64,000 bases of DNA, taken from assembly GCA_002707155.1 (NCBI GenBank), contig PAME01000001.1, positions 542,029 through 606,028 of the forward strand, read 5' to 3'. Every line of letters starts with the position of its first letter. The stretch's first letter is position 1. Under the pieces are notes generated by a model. It was not told the origin of the DNA and searched no databases. It saw only the letters and a program-made list of their open reading frames with translations. Positions 55,690 to 64,000 of this stretch are shown piece after piece. The translations under genes and the position numbers were made by a program. This DNA comes from Crocinitomicaceae bacterium (GTDB taxonomy: Bacteria; Bacteroidota; Bacteroidia; Flavobacteriales_G; Salibacteraceae).

Positions 55690-57963
55690 TTTGTTCCAAC
55701 TCCACTTGATGCCAGCGAAATAAGTGCGCGGGGTCATTGGTCCATAAACAAAACTGGCATCTCTAAATTGACCTTGATCGAAATCGCTTTGGTAACTGTT
55801 TAAGATATTTTTTACGCCACAATAGGTGGTTAATTTCTTGGATTTTTTTAGTTTGAAATCGTAGCTTATTTTCAAATTAATTTCTAGGAACTCTTCCGTT
55901 TTCTTAAGCACATCATTCTCGATATAGCCTGAAAAATGAGGAACAAGCATACTGCCTGTGTGAATGGATGTTAGTGTAATCGTTCCATTTTTAATTGCAT
56001 ACACATCCAATATCAAGTTTCCGTATGCATTTGGGGTTCTTAAGAATTCAGTTATTAGTTGATCATTTTCTGTTTCACTTGACCACTGCAGCGGAGCGTC
56101 GTATTCACTTTGCAAGAACGTATAACCTGCTTGAAGTGCGTAATATTTTTGATCGGATATTTTGAAGTCTAAATTTGTTCCAAGTATTTGGGCGCCACTT
56201 CCATTTCGTTTTTCTAAAATCGAGAAGGTGCCATTGTCATTTCGTTCTTCTAAAATAAAGGGATTGTGAATTTTCGTGAAGAATCCTTCTACAATAACTT
56301 CAATTACTCCACTCGACCAATCTTTATCCCAATCAGCACTAGCCGTATATGAGTCAGAAATTTCTGTGTCTAGATTTTGTGCCAATTGAATGGCTTGAAT
56401 TTCACCACCAACCAATTCTACATGCACGTCCTCAGAGAACACTTGAGGAATTCTAAATCCTCTTGAGTATCCCGCTCTTAAAGTAATATCGCTGCTTGGA
56501 TTGTATAATAGGTTTAGACGAGGACTTACATTTGATGCATTATTTAAGTTGTACCAGTCAGCGCGTATTCCAGCGTTTACAATCCAATTGCCAGTGAGTT
56601 GCCAATTGTATTGCGTGTAAATTCCAATAGTTTTAAGTTCCTGATTTATTTTCAAATTATAGCCGGGTTTTTCATCCATCATATTGTCGGTCCGATATTC
56701 AATTCCAGTTAAGAACTCTCCTTTTCCTGAAATTTTGTTGTTCGATTCATTTATAAATTGAATGCCCGAAATGGTGCTGAGGTCAGTTGTTTTTCCAAAG
56801 CCTTTTGCATCTTGTCCTGCACCGTAGTAATTATCCATTTCTGTAGATTGCAACCCGCTATAAATCGAAGTTTTGTTCTTTTGATTTCTATTAATTAGGT
56901 CCACCGAAATACTGCCACCATAAACCGATGATTTTAGTTCCTCAGCAATATTAGCTTCGTTGGGTGCCTTGTTTATTTGGTCGCCCCCTCTTCGATACTC
57001 TTCCAAACTGTGTATTTCTAGATGTAAAATGCCTTGTTTTCCTATTTTTTGAAAAGCTTTAGCACCCATTCCAAGGTTATTCAGTTTAGGTAACTCCGTA
57101 TAACCATCTGTGTTGTGGTCGTAGGGGTTTCGGTTTCTGTAATTCGCAAAAACAGTTACCCCTTGTTTTAAGTCCTTTGAAACAATGGAAGCGTTTCCAG
57201 CAACAACCTGCTCCCAGCTTTTTGTCCCTATTAGTGACGACTCGGTTTTCACTGATGCACTGTTGCTCACTGGTTGTTTGGTTATTAAATTAATAGTTCC
57301 TGCAATTGCGTTTGAGCCATAGAGTGCCGAACCACCTCCTTTTATGATTTCAATGCGCTTTACCATATCGGTTGGAATTTGCTCTAAGCCATAAATGCTA
57401 TTTAATGCACTAAATGTTGCCTTTCCATCTATTAAAATTTGGGAATATGCCCCAGGTAAACCGTTAATTCGAACCTGCGAAAACCCGCAGTTTTGGCAAT
57501 TGTTTTCTATTCGTAAACCCGGTGAAAATTTTATTCCGTCAGCAATCGAATTCGCACTGAGTTGTTCCAGCTTAGCACTGCTCATTACGTTTATCGGAAT
57601 TGGCGAGTTTCTTCTACTCGTTTCGTTTCTATTCGCTGTAACGGTAACTTCTTCTAATCCAAATACATCTTTTTCCATAGTAATGGAAAGTTCTGGACTT
57701 TTGTATGGTATCGAAATGGCCATTTGAATTGGCTTATAACCAAGAGCGATAATTTTTAATGTATAACTTCCTTTGGGTAGGTTAGTGAACTCAAATTTTC
57801 CTTCAAAGTCAGCGACGGTAGAGGCTTGGATTGGGCTTATCAGCAGCTGTGCATAAGGTATTGCCTCGTTTTCGTAGCTTAAATTTCCAGATAAATTGTG
57901 TTGTCCAAATCCAATTTGGATAAACCCCAAAACGGAAAGAAATGAAAGCAATGTATTACGCAA
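55687..57963 (-). CDS. TonB-dependent receptor
   Basis: A 758-aa outer-membrane receptor. The signal peptide ends IQIGFGQ. A carboxypeptidase-D-like domain spans about residues 25-105, followed by the plug domain (FGLEEVTVTANRNETSRR, then ADGIKFSPGLRIEN, then GGGSALYGSNAIAGTINLIT) and a 22-strand-type barrel ending in aromatic residues (GIKWSWNK). NNCQNCGFSQVRINGL carries a CxxC that I recall from Bacteroidota receptors associated with metal uptake. The start is TTG 57963, because no ATG precedes the signal peptide. It is divergent from a DtxR-family regulator, with a shared putative operator, so it probably imports an iron or manganese compound. Confidence 0.95.
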   Translation of the reverse strand: MRNTLLSFLSVLGFIQIGFGQHNLSGNLSYENEAIPYAQLLISPIQASTVADFEGKFEFTNLPKGSYTLKIIALGYKPIQMAISIPYKSPELSITMEKDVFGLEEVTVTANRNETSRRNSPIPINVMSSAKLEQLSANSIADGIKFSPGLRIENNCQNCGFSQVRINGLPGAYSQILIDGKATFSALNSIYGLEQIPTDMVKRIEIIKGGGSALYGSNAIAGTINLITKQPVSNSASVKTESSLIGTKSWEQVVAGNASIVSKDLKQGVTVFANYRNRNPYDHNTDGYTELPKLNNLGMGAKAFQKIGKQGILHLEIHSLEEYRRGGDQINKAPNEANIAEELKSSVYGGSISVDLINRNQKNKTSIYSGLQSTEMDNYYGAGQDAKGFGKTTDLSTISGIQFINESNNKISGKGEFLTGIEYRTDNMMDEKPGYNLKINQELKTIGIYTQYNWQLTGNWIVNAGIRADWYNLNNASNVSPRLNLLYNPSSDITLRAGYSRGFRIPQVFSEDVHVELVGGEIQAIQLAQNLDTEISDSYTASADWDKDWSSGVIEVIVEGFFTKIHNPFILEERNDNGTFSILEKRNGSGAQILGTNLDFKISDQKYYALQAGYTFLQSEYDAPLQWSSETENDQLITEFLRTPNAYGNLILDVYAIKNGTITLTSIHTGSMLVPHFSGYIENDVLKKTEEFLEINLKISYDFKLKKSKKLTTYCGVKNILNSYQSDFDQGQFRDASFVYGPMTPRTYFAGIKWSWNK

Positions 57964-57994
57964 AATATTCTTTGATAATTCAAGTTTGATTGTG

Positions 57995-58002
57995 CAAATA
58001 TA
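57995..58002 (-). promoter_or_regulatory. Putative -7 element TATATTTG of the TonB receptor gene
   Basis: On the minus strand TATATTTG is followed by CACA, with ~30 nt to the TTG start. The inverted repeat at 58007-58021 lies just upstream, in a position to block the promoter. Confidence 0.5.
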
Positions 58003-58006
58003 ATAA

Positions 58007-58065
58007 GTTAGTCTTGCCTAATATTTTATTTTAAATGAACATAAAATAATGTGCAGGTTAGTCTT
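58007..58065. promoter_or_regulatory. Putative metal-regulator operator pair between the receptor and DtxR-family genes
   Basis: GTTAGTCTT occurs twice in direct orientation exactly 50 nt apart (58007-58015 and 58057-58065). The first copy is part of TTAG-N6-CTAA (58008-58021, TTAGTCTTGCCTAA), a dyad similar in core to known DtxR-type boxes (TTAGG...CCTAA). One copy flanks the receptor promoter and the other lies 35 nt before the regulator ATG. Confidence 0.5.
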
Positions 58066-58100
58066 ATTTTCGGACTTACTTAAACCAAGAACAAAAAAAG

Positions 58101-58772
58101 ATGGATGCATTACTTTCCAAAAATGAAGAAGACTACCTAAAAGCACTTTTTCAGCTCACTATTGAAAACAATCTAGGAGTGGCTGGAACGAATCAGCTCG
58201 CTATGAACTTAGGTGTTTCGCCTGCATCCGTTAACGGAATGATAAAGAAACTTAGGGCAAAAAAATTAGTAAAGTCTGAGCTTTATGGAAAGTTAGAAAT
58301 GACTGCCAAGGGCAAGGGAATTGCTATTCAACTTATTCGTAAACATCGACTGTGGGAGACATTTTTATACGAGTATTTAAATTTTTCTTGGGACGAAGTG
58401 CACGAAGTTGCTGAGCAATTAGAGCATATTAAATCAGACAAACTCATTAAACAGCTGAACGGTTTTTTAGGCAATCCAGATTTTGATCCTCATGGTGATC
58501 CCATTCCCGATGAAAGTGGAAAATTTAGTAAAAAGACGAAGATAAATTTAGCTCAAATAGAAGAGGGGAAATCCTGCATGGTCGTCTCTGTTAAAGATGC
58601 CAGCGTAGCCTTTTTGCAAATGGTATCGAAACTTGGTATAGGCTTACAAACAGAAATTAAGGTTAAAAACTTCCACCAATTTGATGCTTCAAGAACCTTA
58701 GTTATTGGTAAAAAAGAACACCAAGTTAGTTTGAAGTTTGCCGAAAATGTTTTTGTAAAAGAATTGGATTAA
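58101..58772 (+). CDS. DtxR/MntR-family metal-dependent transcriptional regulator
   Basis: A 223-aa regulator. The N-terminal helix-turn-helix is SKNEEDYLKALFQLT, then NQLAMNLGVSPASVNGMIKKL. The dimerisation and metal-site region has the E-x-x-H motifs RLWETFLYEYL, then WDEVHEVAEQLEHI. The C-terminal FeoA/SH3-like domain covers about residues 155-215. It represses metal-uptake genes in response to Fe or Mn; which metal cannot be read from the sequence. It is divergent from a TonB receptor and ends in a 4-nt stop overlap with a convergent SDR gene. Confidence 0.93.
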   Translation: MDALLSKNEEDYLKALFQLTIENNLGVAGTNQLAMNLGVSPASVNGMIKKLRAKKLVKSELYGKLEMTAKGKGIAIQLIRKHRLWETFLYEYLNFSWDEVHEVAEQLEHIKSDKLIKQLNGFLGNPDFDPHGDPIPDESGKFSKKTKINLAQIEEGKSCMVVSVKDASVAFLQMVSKLGIGLQTEIKVKNFHQFDASRTLVIGKKEHQVSLKFAENVFVKELD

Positions 58773-59479
58773 CTTCTTCCTGGGCGAACTATAATTTCAC
58801 TAATTGTAACATTTTTTGGTTGTTCAATCGCATAGATAATTTGTTGTGCAATGGTATCGGGGTGCATGCCTTTTGCAAAATACGCCTTCAAATCGCTAAT
58901 CATTTCTTGATTCGTGGTTTGGTCAACAAAAGCTGTATTCACTGCACCCGGTGAAATAGAAGTAACTTTTAAATCTTTTTGAAGTTCTTGATGCAAGCCT
59001 TTACTAATAGCCAGTACTGCATGTTTAGTTGCACTGTACACCGCTGAATTTGGAAAAACTTGGTGGGCTGCAACCGAGGTTACATTAATGACGTGGCCAT
59101 TTTCACTCTTTTTTAGCAGCGGAATGCATGCATGGGTAATGTTAAGCAATCCTTTTATGTTCACATCAACCATGGTATGCCACTCATCCAGCTTTCCTTC
59201 ATCGATTGGGTCAAAATAGCCAATACCCGCATTGTTAATAAGCACATCAATTCCACCAAACTTTTCGACTACAGTTTCAATCGCCGTGTTTACTTCCTCA
59301 ACTTTTGTGACATCGGTTTTTATGACCAAAGAAATGCAATCTATCTCTGACGCAATTGCTTTCATTTTCTCTACATCGCGTGCTAACATTACCAGCACGT
59401 GCGGTGAGTTTGATAAAGCTTTTGCTGTTGCTGCTCCAATTCCACTGCTTGCTCCTGTTAAAACAATTACCTTTTTCAT
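58769..59479 (-). CDS. SDR family oxidoreductase
   Basis: A 236-aa short-chain dehydrogenase. The cofactor loop is VLTGASSGIGAATAKAL, the NNAG motif is DVLINNAGIGYF, and the catalytic residues are Ser in INVTSVAAHQ and Y-x-x-x-K in AVYSATKHAVLA. The basic residues after the Rossmann loop (ARDVEK) suggest NADP. The substrate is unknown. It may be unrelated to the adjacent metal-regulator gene. Confidence 0.95.
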   Translation of the reverse strand: MKKVIVLTGASSGIGAATAKALSNSPHVLVMLARDVEKMKAIASEIDCISLVIKTDVTKVEEVNTAIETVVEKFGGIDVLINNAGIGYFDPIDEGKLDEWHTMVDVNIKGLLNITHACIPLLKKSENGHVINVTSVAAHQVFPNSAVYSATKHAVLAISKGLHQELQKDLKVTSISPGAVNTAFVDQTTNQEMISDLKAYFAKGMHPDTIAQQIIYAIEQPKNVTISEIIVRPGRS

Positions 59480-59603
59480 ACTTGAGTTTTTTACTGCAAT
59501 AGTAAAGAGTCAATTTATTGAATCGTTCAGCATTAACTAAAATGTTCGTTAATAAAAAAATGAACCCAACTAAGCATCCGCATTATTGCGTTTATCTAAA
59601 CGG

Positions 59604-59611
59604 TATATTTG
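59604..59611 (+). promoter_or_regulatory. Putative -7 element TATATTTG of the DUF5606 gene
   Basis: TATATTTG followed by CCCAAAATTTAGAACAGG, 21 nt before the ATG. The segment downstream is shared with the icd leader. Confidence 0.5.
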
Positions 59612-59632
59612 CCCAAAATTTAGAACAGGTCA

Positions 59633-60181
59633 ATGGACATTAGCAGGATTTTAACCATTTCAGGAAAACCAGGATTGTATCAAGTTGTAGGTCAAACTAA
59701 CAACGGGGTAATTGTAGAATCTTTATTGGACGGAAAAAGATCACCAACGTATTCGAGTCAGCAAGTTTCGGCGTTAGAGGAAATAAGCATTTACGGCAAA
59801 ATTGACGATGTGCCCTTAAGAGACATTTTTCAGAAAATGTATGATGTTGAGGGTGGAAAAGCTACCAGTGTTTCTCCAAAAGAAAAAGGAGAAGAGCTTA
59901 GGGATTATTTCTCAGATTTAGTGCCTGAATTTGATGGTGAACGTGTGTACAATTCCGACATTAAAAAAGTAATGTCTTGGTACAACACATTATTAGCTAA
60001 AGGATTTATTGAAGCTGAACCTGAGGTTGAGGGAAAAGAGGCTGAAATCGAAGAAGCGGTTGAAGAAAAGAAACCTAAAGCTAAAGCTAAAAAAGCTGCT
60101 AAGAAAAAAGATTCCAAACCAGCAACAGAGAAACCTTCCAAACCCAAAGCAAAAAAGAAGGCTAAGAAAAAAGAAGATTAA
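59633..60181 (+). CDS. DUF5606 domain protein with lysine/alanine-rich tail
   Basis: A 182-aa protein. The N-terminal ~125 residues (DISRILTISGKPGLYQVVGQ, then SPTYSSQQVSALEEISIYG, then LRDYFSDLVPEFDGERVYNS) are characteristic of DUF5606, a small Bacteroidota-specific domain. The C-terminal ~55 residues are an acidic hinge followed by a histone-like tail (KAKAKKAAKKKDSK and further KAKKKAKKKED). Such tails can bind DNA or RNA non-specifically. The function is unknown. Confidence 0.9.
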   Translation: MDISRILTISGKPGLYQVVGQTNNGVIVESLLDGKRSPTYSSQQVSALEEISIYGKIDDVPLRDIFQKMYDVEGGKATSVSPKEKGEELRDYFSDLVPEFDGERVYNSDIKKVMSWYNTLLAKGFIEAEPEVEGKEAEIEEAVEEKKPKAKAKKAAKKKDSKPATEKPSKPKAKKKAKKKED

Positions 60182-60233
60182 TTTCTTTTAATATAAGCGG
60201 TGCATTAGATGGTACCGTAGAATTTTACACGCA

Positions 60234-60878
60234 ATGAACGAGTTATTAGCATTTGGTTTAATGGCTTTTACGTCCTTTCTTACCTTGTTGAATCCTTTTG
60301 GCACCATGCCTGTTTTTATGGCCATGACCAAAGAATTGGGCGCAAAGGAGCGAAGAAGAACGGCAACAAAAGCGATTTTTGTTGCATTTATTACGCTCAT
60401 GATATTCGCTTTTTCGGGTAATATATTATTTGATTTTTTTGGAATTTCGGTCAATAGCCTTAGAATGGTTGGTGGTATTATTTTCTTTCTGATGGGAATG
60501 GATATGCTACAAGCACGACTTACGAAAACAAAGATTGACAAGTCAAATGTTAAGGAGTACGTTGATGATATTTCGGTTACCCCGTTGGGAATCCCTATGA
60601 TTTGCGGTCCCGGAGCAATTACAAATGCAATAGTATTAATGCGCGATGCGTCCAGTTATGATATGAAAATCACTTTAATTGTGAGTATCATACTTGTCCT
60701 GTTTATTACACTAATGATATTATGGAGTTCCTCTAAGGTACTTAAAGTTTTAGGCGAAACGGGTAACAAAGTATTGCTTCGATTAATGGGTTTAATCGTA
60801 ATGGTGATTGCAGTAGAGTTTTTCTTTAGCGGATTAACTCCAGTGCTTAGAGGTATTATTGCACCAGAAGCCTACTAA
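60234..60878 (+). CDS. MarC family integral membrane protein
   Basis: A 214-aa, six-helix membrane protein: LNPFGTMPVFMAMTKELGAKE, then GGIIFFLMGMDMLQA, then TPLGIPMICGPGAITNAIV, then LLRLMGLIVMVIAVEFFFSGL. The family (UPF0056) was once linked to antibiotic resistance, without experimental support as far as I know. The function is unknown. It ends in a 4-nt stop overlap with convergent ridA. Confidence 0.95.
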   Translation: MNELLAFGLMAFTSFLTLLNPFGTMPVFMAMTKELGAKERRRTATKAIFVAFITLMIFAFSGNILFDFFGISVNSLRMVGGIIFFLMGMDMLQARLTKTKIDKSNVKEYVDDISVTPLGIPMICGPGAITNAIVLMRDASSYDMKITLIVSIILVLFITLMILWSSSKVLKVLGETGNKVLLRLMGLIVMVIAVEFFFSGLTPVLRGIIAPEAY

Positions 60879-61255
60879 TTAGCCACAGCAACACAAGATA
60901 TTTCCACATTTACATGCTTAGGTAAACAGGAAACTTCAACGGTTTCTCGAGCTGGAAAATTATCGGTAAAGTAGCTCCCATAAATTTCATTTACAATTCC
61001 GAAAGACTCCATGCTGCTCAAGAAAATTGAGCACTTTACAATGTTAGTGTAGTCCATTCCAGCTGCGTTGAGAACAGCACCGAGGTTTTTCATGACCAAA
61101 TGTGTTTCATGATCCAATGTATCAATTTCTAAATCGCCCGTGGCAGGATTAATCGCAATTTGACCACTAACATAAACGATATCCTTGTGCTGAATAGCTT
61201 GGTTATATGGCCCAATTGGCGCAGGAGCTTTAGCTGTAAAAATCACCTTTTTCAT
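60875..61255 (-). CDS. ridA: RidA family reactive-intermediate deaminase
   Basis: A 126-aa trimeric deaminase that hydrolyses reactive enamine/imine intermediates made by PLP enzymes. The diagnostic Arg lies in FPARETVEVSCLP. The IGPYNQAI and YVSGQI motifs and VEISCVAVA at the C-terminus are present. It begins 4 nt after the lptD stop, so it is cotranscribed with lptD; I recall this lptD-ridA order in several Flavobacteriales. Confidence 0.96.
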   Translation of the reverse strand: MKKVIFTAKAPAPIGPYNQAIQHKDIVYVSGQIAINPATGDLEIDTLDHETHLVMKNLGAVLNAAGMDYTNIVKCSIFLSSMESFGIVNEIYGSYFTDNFPARETVEVSCLPKHVNVEISCVAVAN

Positions 61256-61259
61256 AATC

Positions 61260-63884
61260 TTAAAAATCGTAGTAGTTTCTTTTTCGTTCTATTTTTAAAT
61301 CCTTAAACATTGAAGGTTTTAAGTTAATCGCAAAATTGTAATTCTGTTGTCCACCTTTTGGAACCACAGAGATTCGAGCTTCCCAACAATTTAAATCCCG
61401 GAAAATGGAAAACCGAGTATAAGCAATGTCTTCTGCTACTAAATCATAGTTTAACTGCCCTTCAAACTTCCAATTATCGGTAAGTTGAACATCACCAGTG
61501 AATATAATGGCTTGAGTAATGTTTTTAGAAACGTCAAAGTTAGGTCGAGCGTAATTGTAGTTGTAACCCACCGAAAGACTCCATGGTAAAACAGCATAAG
61601 TATTCAAGCTCTTTTTCATTTCGTCAATCGCTTTCTTTTTCTTCGCTATTTGCTTTTTGTTACTCAATCTGAAGTTAACCCCAAGTGAGTGAGTTACAAA
61701 TCTTCCCAAAATACCATTTTCGCTAAATTCAAACTTATTTACCCGGTAAGCAACGCCACTACTGTCTTTTCTGAGCGCGTATGGGTCTAGTGCAGAGGTG
61801 TATTGAATTCGAAAGAAGTTGAATAAGGTGGTTGATGTTCTAATGGCGATGTTGTTCCAATTGAGCGAGTCGGCAAAAAGGTCATAGGTTGTTCCAAAAT
61901 TCAACTGGTCAACTAATTTGATTTTTTTCGTGGCATCCTCTTCCGTTGTATCTTTTTTGTTTCTAACCTTCATTTCAAAGTTGTTCATTAAATTGAAGGA
62001 TACAGTTCCAGTTTCTTTTCCGGTATTTGGTCGGCCATAAACACCATTGTCGTAAAGAGTGTATGTACCTGTGCTGCCCATTGAATCGCGCTGATATTCT
62101 CTGATGTAGTAAGAACCCTCATAGTTAGGCGTTAGATTTACACCAACAGAAGGCGTAATGACGTGTCGTAAAGCTTTTACCGGTCCTCGTTTGTAAAGAT
62201 ACATTCCGTAAATTTTAGTCGTTAGGTTGGCTCCTCCGCTTACTTTTCCAAAACGTCCAAATCCCCCAATTGTGTCCTTTACAACGCCGTTCTCGGAAGT
62301 TGAAAATTCTTGGTTGAGTTGTTCGAATTCCCAAAATTCACTGTAGTTGACATAAGGTTCCAAAGAAGCCACTTTTAATACCTTGGTATTTGTATTTAAT
62401 CTAAAATCATGCTTTATCCCATTGCGCATTTCACTTAGGGCTTTAGGTCCAAATAGTGAATCTGGATGGGCTGTTATTTTGTTCATGAAATTCGTGGTGT
62501 AGGTAAGTCCAATTTTATCGTAGAGTTTGTCTTTACCTACCTTAGACTTTCTTTTGAAAGGATAAATTCTATCCATGTTTAAAGTAGCTTGAGGTAAGAT
62601 TACTTCAGCGCTATTTGCGTTACTCACAGAGTGACTTCCATTCAAAGTAATTCTGAAAGGGCTGTTTGGAAAGTTATAGTTGAAGTTTATGTTAGACTTA
62701 AAGGTATTGGTTAAAAACTCTTGGCTTGAACTGTTTATATCCAATTGGTTGTTTTTATAAATGTTTACATCGGCGCTAAACCTGCTGTTGGGATGTGCTT
62801 TATTGTCTTGGATATGTTTCCAATATAATTTATAGACTTGATCTTTGGATAAATCCAGGGTTTCTTCAGAACCCGTTTTAAGTTCTGTGTATCTCAACTC
62901 AACATTCCCATTACTTCGGTACCTTTTGTTGTAATTACTTGCAAAACCAGCGCCCCAACTTCCACGAGAATAAATATCGCCCGTAAATGACATATCCATG
63001 TATTCGTTTACCGACCAATAATAACCGCCCTCTTGTAAAAAGTATCCTTGCCCGGGACTAAATCCATATTTCGGTATGATCAGTCCAGATGAAGCGCCTT
63101 CAGAATTTGGGAAAATACCAAAGGGTAAAACTAAAGGAGTTGGGATACTCCCAATTCTCATATTAGCAGGCCCAGTAACTACTTTGTCTTCGGGGATGAT
63201 TTTTATTTTTTTAGCAAGGATATAGGTTTTTGCATCCCTGTCCTTACAAGGACAAAACTGCCCATCTTCTATATAGATTACTTCATTCGGCATTCGTTTT
63301 ACCGTTTTCCCTTTTACATATCCGTCTCCTTGTTGAGTGACCGCCTCGGTTATCAATCCTTTTTCGCTTGAGAAGTTGTAACGGATGTCTTTGGCCTCAA
63401 ATTGTTGCGCTCCATCTTTAAAAATGGGTGTTCCATATTCCTTACCGGTGCTATCTTCGGTTCCACGAGCAAAGACTTCATTTTTTTGTAAATCAAGTTC
63501 AATGTAATCTGCTTTTAAATTGGTTTTTCTATAGTCTACTTCAGCGTCTCCATATAAGTATACCAGTTGTTTTTTTACATTAAAGCGCAAAGAGTCGGTG
63601 GCTTTGTAATCCACTTTAGATTGAAAACTACCTTCCTTTGCCTTTGGTCTAAGGGGTTTTTGTTTTTTCAGCGAATCATTGACTAAGGAATCATTAAGCA
63701 GCGAATCAGTGGGTAAAATGCCCGAGGTGTCCTTAAAAGATGCGCTGGAGGTGTCGTTGTCACTAATTTTCGCCGATTCGGGAAAGTTTGGAACGATTTT
63801 TTGTTGGGTATACGCTTTTAAACTGAAGAGTATTATCAACAAGAATGCGTGTAATAATCGGAGTTTGTGCGGAAGCGAAGGCAA
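61260..63884 (-). CDS. lptD: LPS-assembly protein LptD
   Basis: An 874-aa outer-membrane protein that inserts lipopolysaccharide into the outer leaflet. A signal peptide at the N-terminus (LLHAFLLIILFSLKAYTQ) is followed by an OstA-like jelly-roll (LRFNVKKQLVYLYGDAEVDYR, then KADYIELDLQKNEVFARG) and a large barrel (VLPFGIFPNSEGASSGLIIP, typical of the LptD barrel entry). The C-terminus ends in Y-x-F-like residues. No ATG precedes the signal peptide and a TAG lies four codons upstream, so the start is TTG 63884. Kdo8N genes elsewhere in the window feed the same LPS pathway. Confidence 0.92.
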   Translation of the reverse strand: MPSLPHKLRLLHAFLLIILFSLKAYTQQKIVPNFPESAKISDNDTSSASFKDTSGILPTDSLLNDSLVNDSLKKQKPLRPKAKEGSFQSKVDYKATDSLRFNVKKQLVYLYGDAEVDYRKTNLKADYIELDLQKNEVFARGTEDSTGKEYGTPIFKDGAQQFEAKDIRYNFSSEKGLITEAVTQQGDGYVKGKTVKRMPNEVIYIEDGQFCPCKDRDAKTYILAKKIKIIPEDKVVTGPANMRIGSIPTPLVLPFGIFPNSEGASSGLIIPKYGFSPGQGYFLQEGGYYWSVNEYMDMSFTGDIYSRGSWGAGFASNYNKRYRSNGNVELRYTELKTGSEETLDLSKDQVYKLYWKHIQDNKAHPNSRFSADVNIYKNNQLDINSSSQEFLTNTFKSNINFNYNFPNSPFRITLNGSHSVSNANSAEVILPQATLNMDRIYPFKRKSKVGKDKLYDKIGLTYTTNFMNKITAHPDSLFGPKALSEMRNGIKHDFRLNTNTKVLKVASLEPYVNYSEFWEFEQLNQEFSTSENGVVKDTIGGFGRFGKVSGGANLTTKIYGMYLYKRGPVKALRHVITPSVGVNLTPNYEGSYYIREYQRDSMGSTGTYTLYDNGVYGRPNTGKETGTVSFNLMNNFEMKVRNKKDTTEEDATKKIKLVDQLNFGTTYDLFADSLNWNNIAIRTSTTLFNFFRIQYTSALDPYALRKDSSGVAYRVNKFEFSENGILGRFVTHSLGVNFRLSNKKQIAKKKKAIDEMKKSLNTYAVLPWSLSVGYNYNYARPNFDVSKNITQAIIFTGDVQLTDNWKFEGQLNYDLVAEDIAYTRFSIFRDLNCWEARISVVPKGGQQNYNFAINLKPSMFKDLKIERKRNYYDF

Positions 63885-63979
63885 TTTATAATGCTATTTT
63901 TGCTCAGCATATTAAGCGTCAAAATTAAGAAATAGAACCTCAGAAAAAGCGTTAAGAATTGGTATTCACTAAAAAAAAC

Positions 63980-64000
63980 ATGAAGAAGGTAACTGTTAAT
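63980..64000 (+). CDS. Start of a further gene (7 codons visible)
   Basis: ATG at 63980 opens MKKVTVN up to the window end. It is divergent from lptD. In other Flavobacteriales the neighbour of lptD is often an N-acetylmuramoyl-L-alanine amidase, but seven codons cannot confirm that. Confidence 0.4.

Overview
The window is a gene-dense stretch of chromosome from a member of the Bacteroidota, most likely Flavobacteriales or a close relative. The evidence is two secreted proteins with C-terminal type IX secretion (T9SS) sorting domains, SprB-type repeats, a GldA-like ABC ATPase, a Bacteroidota-type LptD, DUF5606 and DUF2795 proteins, weak Shine-Dalgarno sequences, and many TAnnTTTG promoter -7 elements. 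The DNA is AT-rich. I see no prophage, integrase, insertion sequence, CRISPR array, tRNA or rRNA. One structural RNA gene is present, the small-type SRP RNA.

Layout. 1-5.4 kb: 3' end of gcvP, an SprB-repeat T9SS protein, cobalamin adenosyltransferase, and a DUF2795 protein. 5.6-18.8 kb: a PAS-domain membrane sensor, a ComF-like protein, a coiled-coil protein, a probably exported peptide deformylase broken by a frameshift in a T10 tract, a three-gene membrane/winged-helix operon, an M23 peptidase, an MFS transporter interrupted by a TAG codon, a DUF3108 protein, alr, tdk and rsmI. 18.8-29.5 kb: a 1473-aa T9SS protein, recG, a D-2-hydroxyacid dehydrogenase, a glucosaminidase with two LysM domains, and a decayed secreted-protein gene. 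29.6-39 kb: gyrB, small stand-alone genes, an arginase-family enzyme, a TM2-DUF2752-DUF4870-M48 membrane operon, a GNAT enzyme, and NADP-type isocitrate dehydrogenase. 39-45 kb: a polyphosphate block (sixA, ppk1, ppx, an unknown secreted protein, two tandem ppk2 genes). 45-48.4 kb: a kdnB-kdnA/kdsB block that predicts 8-amino-Kdo in the lipopolysaccharide. 48.5-64 kb: YrdC-type protein, transaldolase, udk, SRP RNA, murB, rsgA, gldA, metK, a TonB receptor divergent from a DtxR-family regulator, an SDR, DUF5606, marC, ridA, lptD, and the first codons of a further gene.

Most of the window is core metabolism and envelope biology. Outer-membrane themes recur: Kdo8N synthesis, LptD, a TonB receptor, T9SS cargo, and wall hydrolases.

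The least ordinary observations are: (i) four damaged reading frames close together (peptide deformylase, MFS transporter, second PPK2, decayed T9SS-like gene); (ii) a polyphosphate synthesis/degradation block that includes a SixA-type phosphohistidine phosphatase; (iii) an intergenic family of two-armed palindromic repeats ending in GTCATTC/GAATGAC; (iv) a -7 element that often sits within 4-7 nt of the start codon, implying leaderless transcripts; (v) four convergent gene pairs that overlap by exactly 4 nt at their stop codons. I found no clearly new multi-gene system. The membrane operons at 34.6-36.6 kb and 9.4-10.5 kb are the best candidates for uncharacterised modules.
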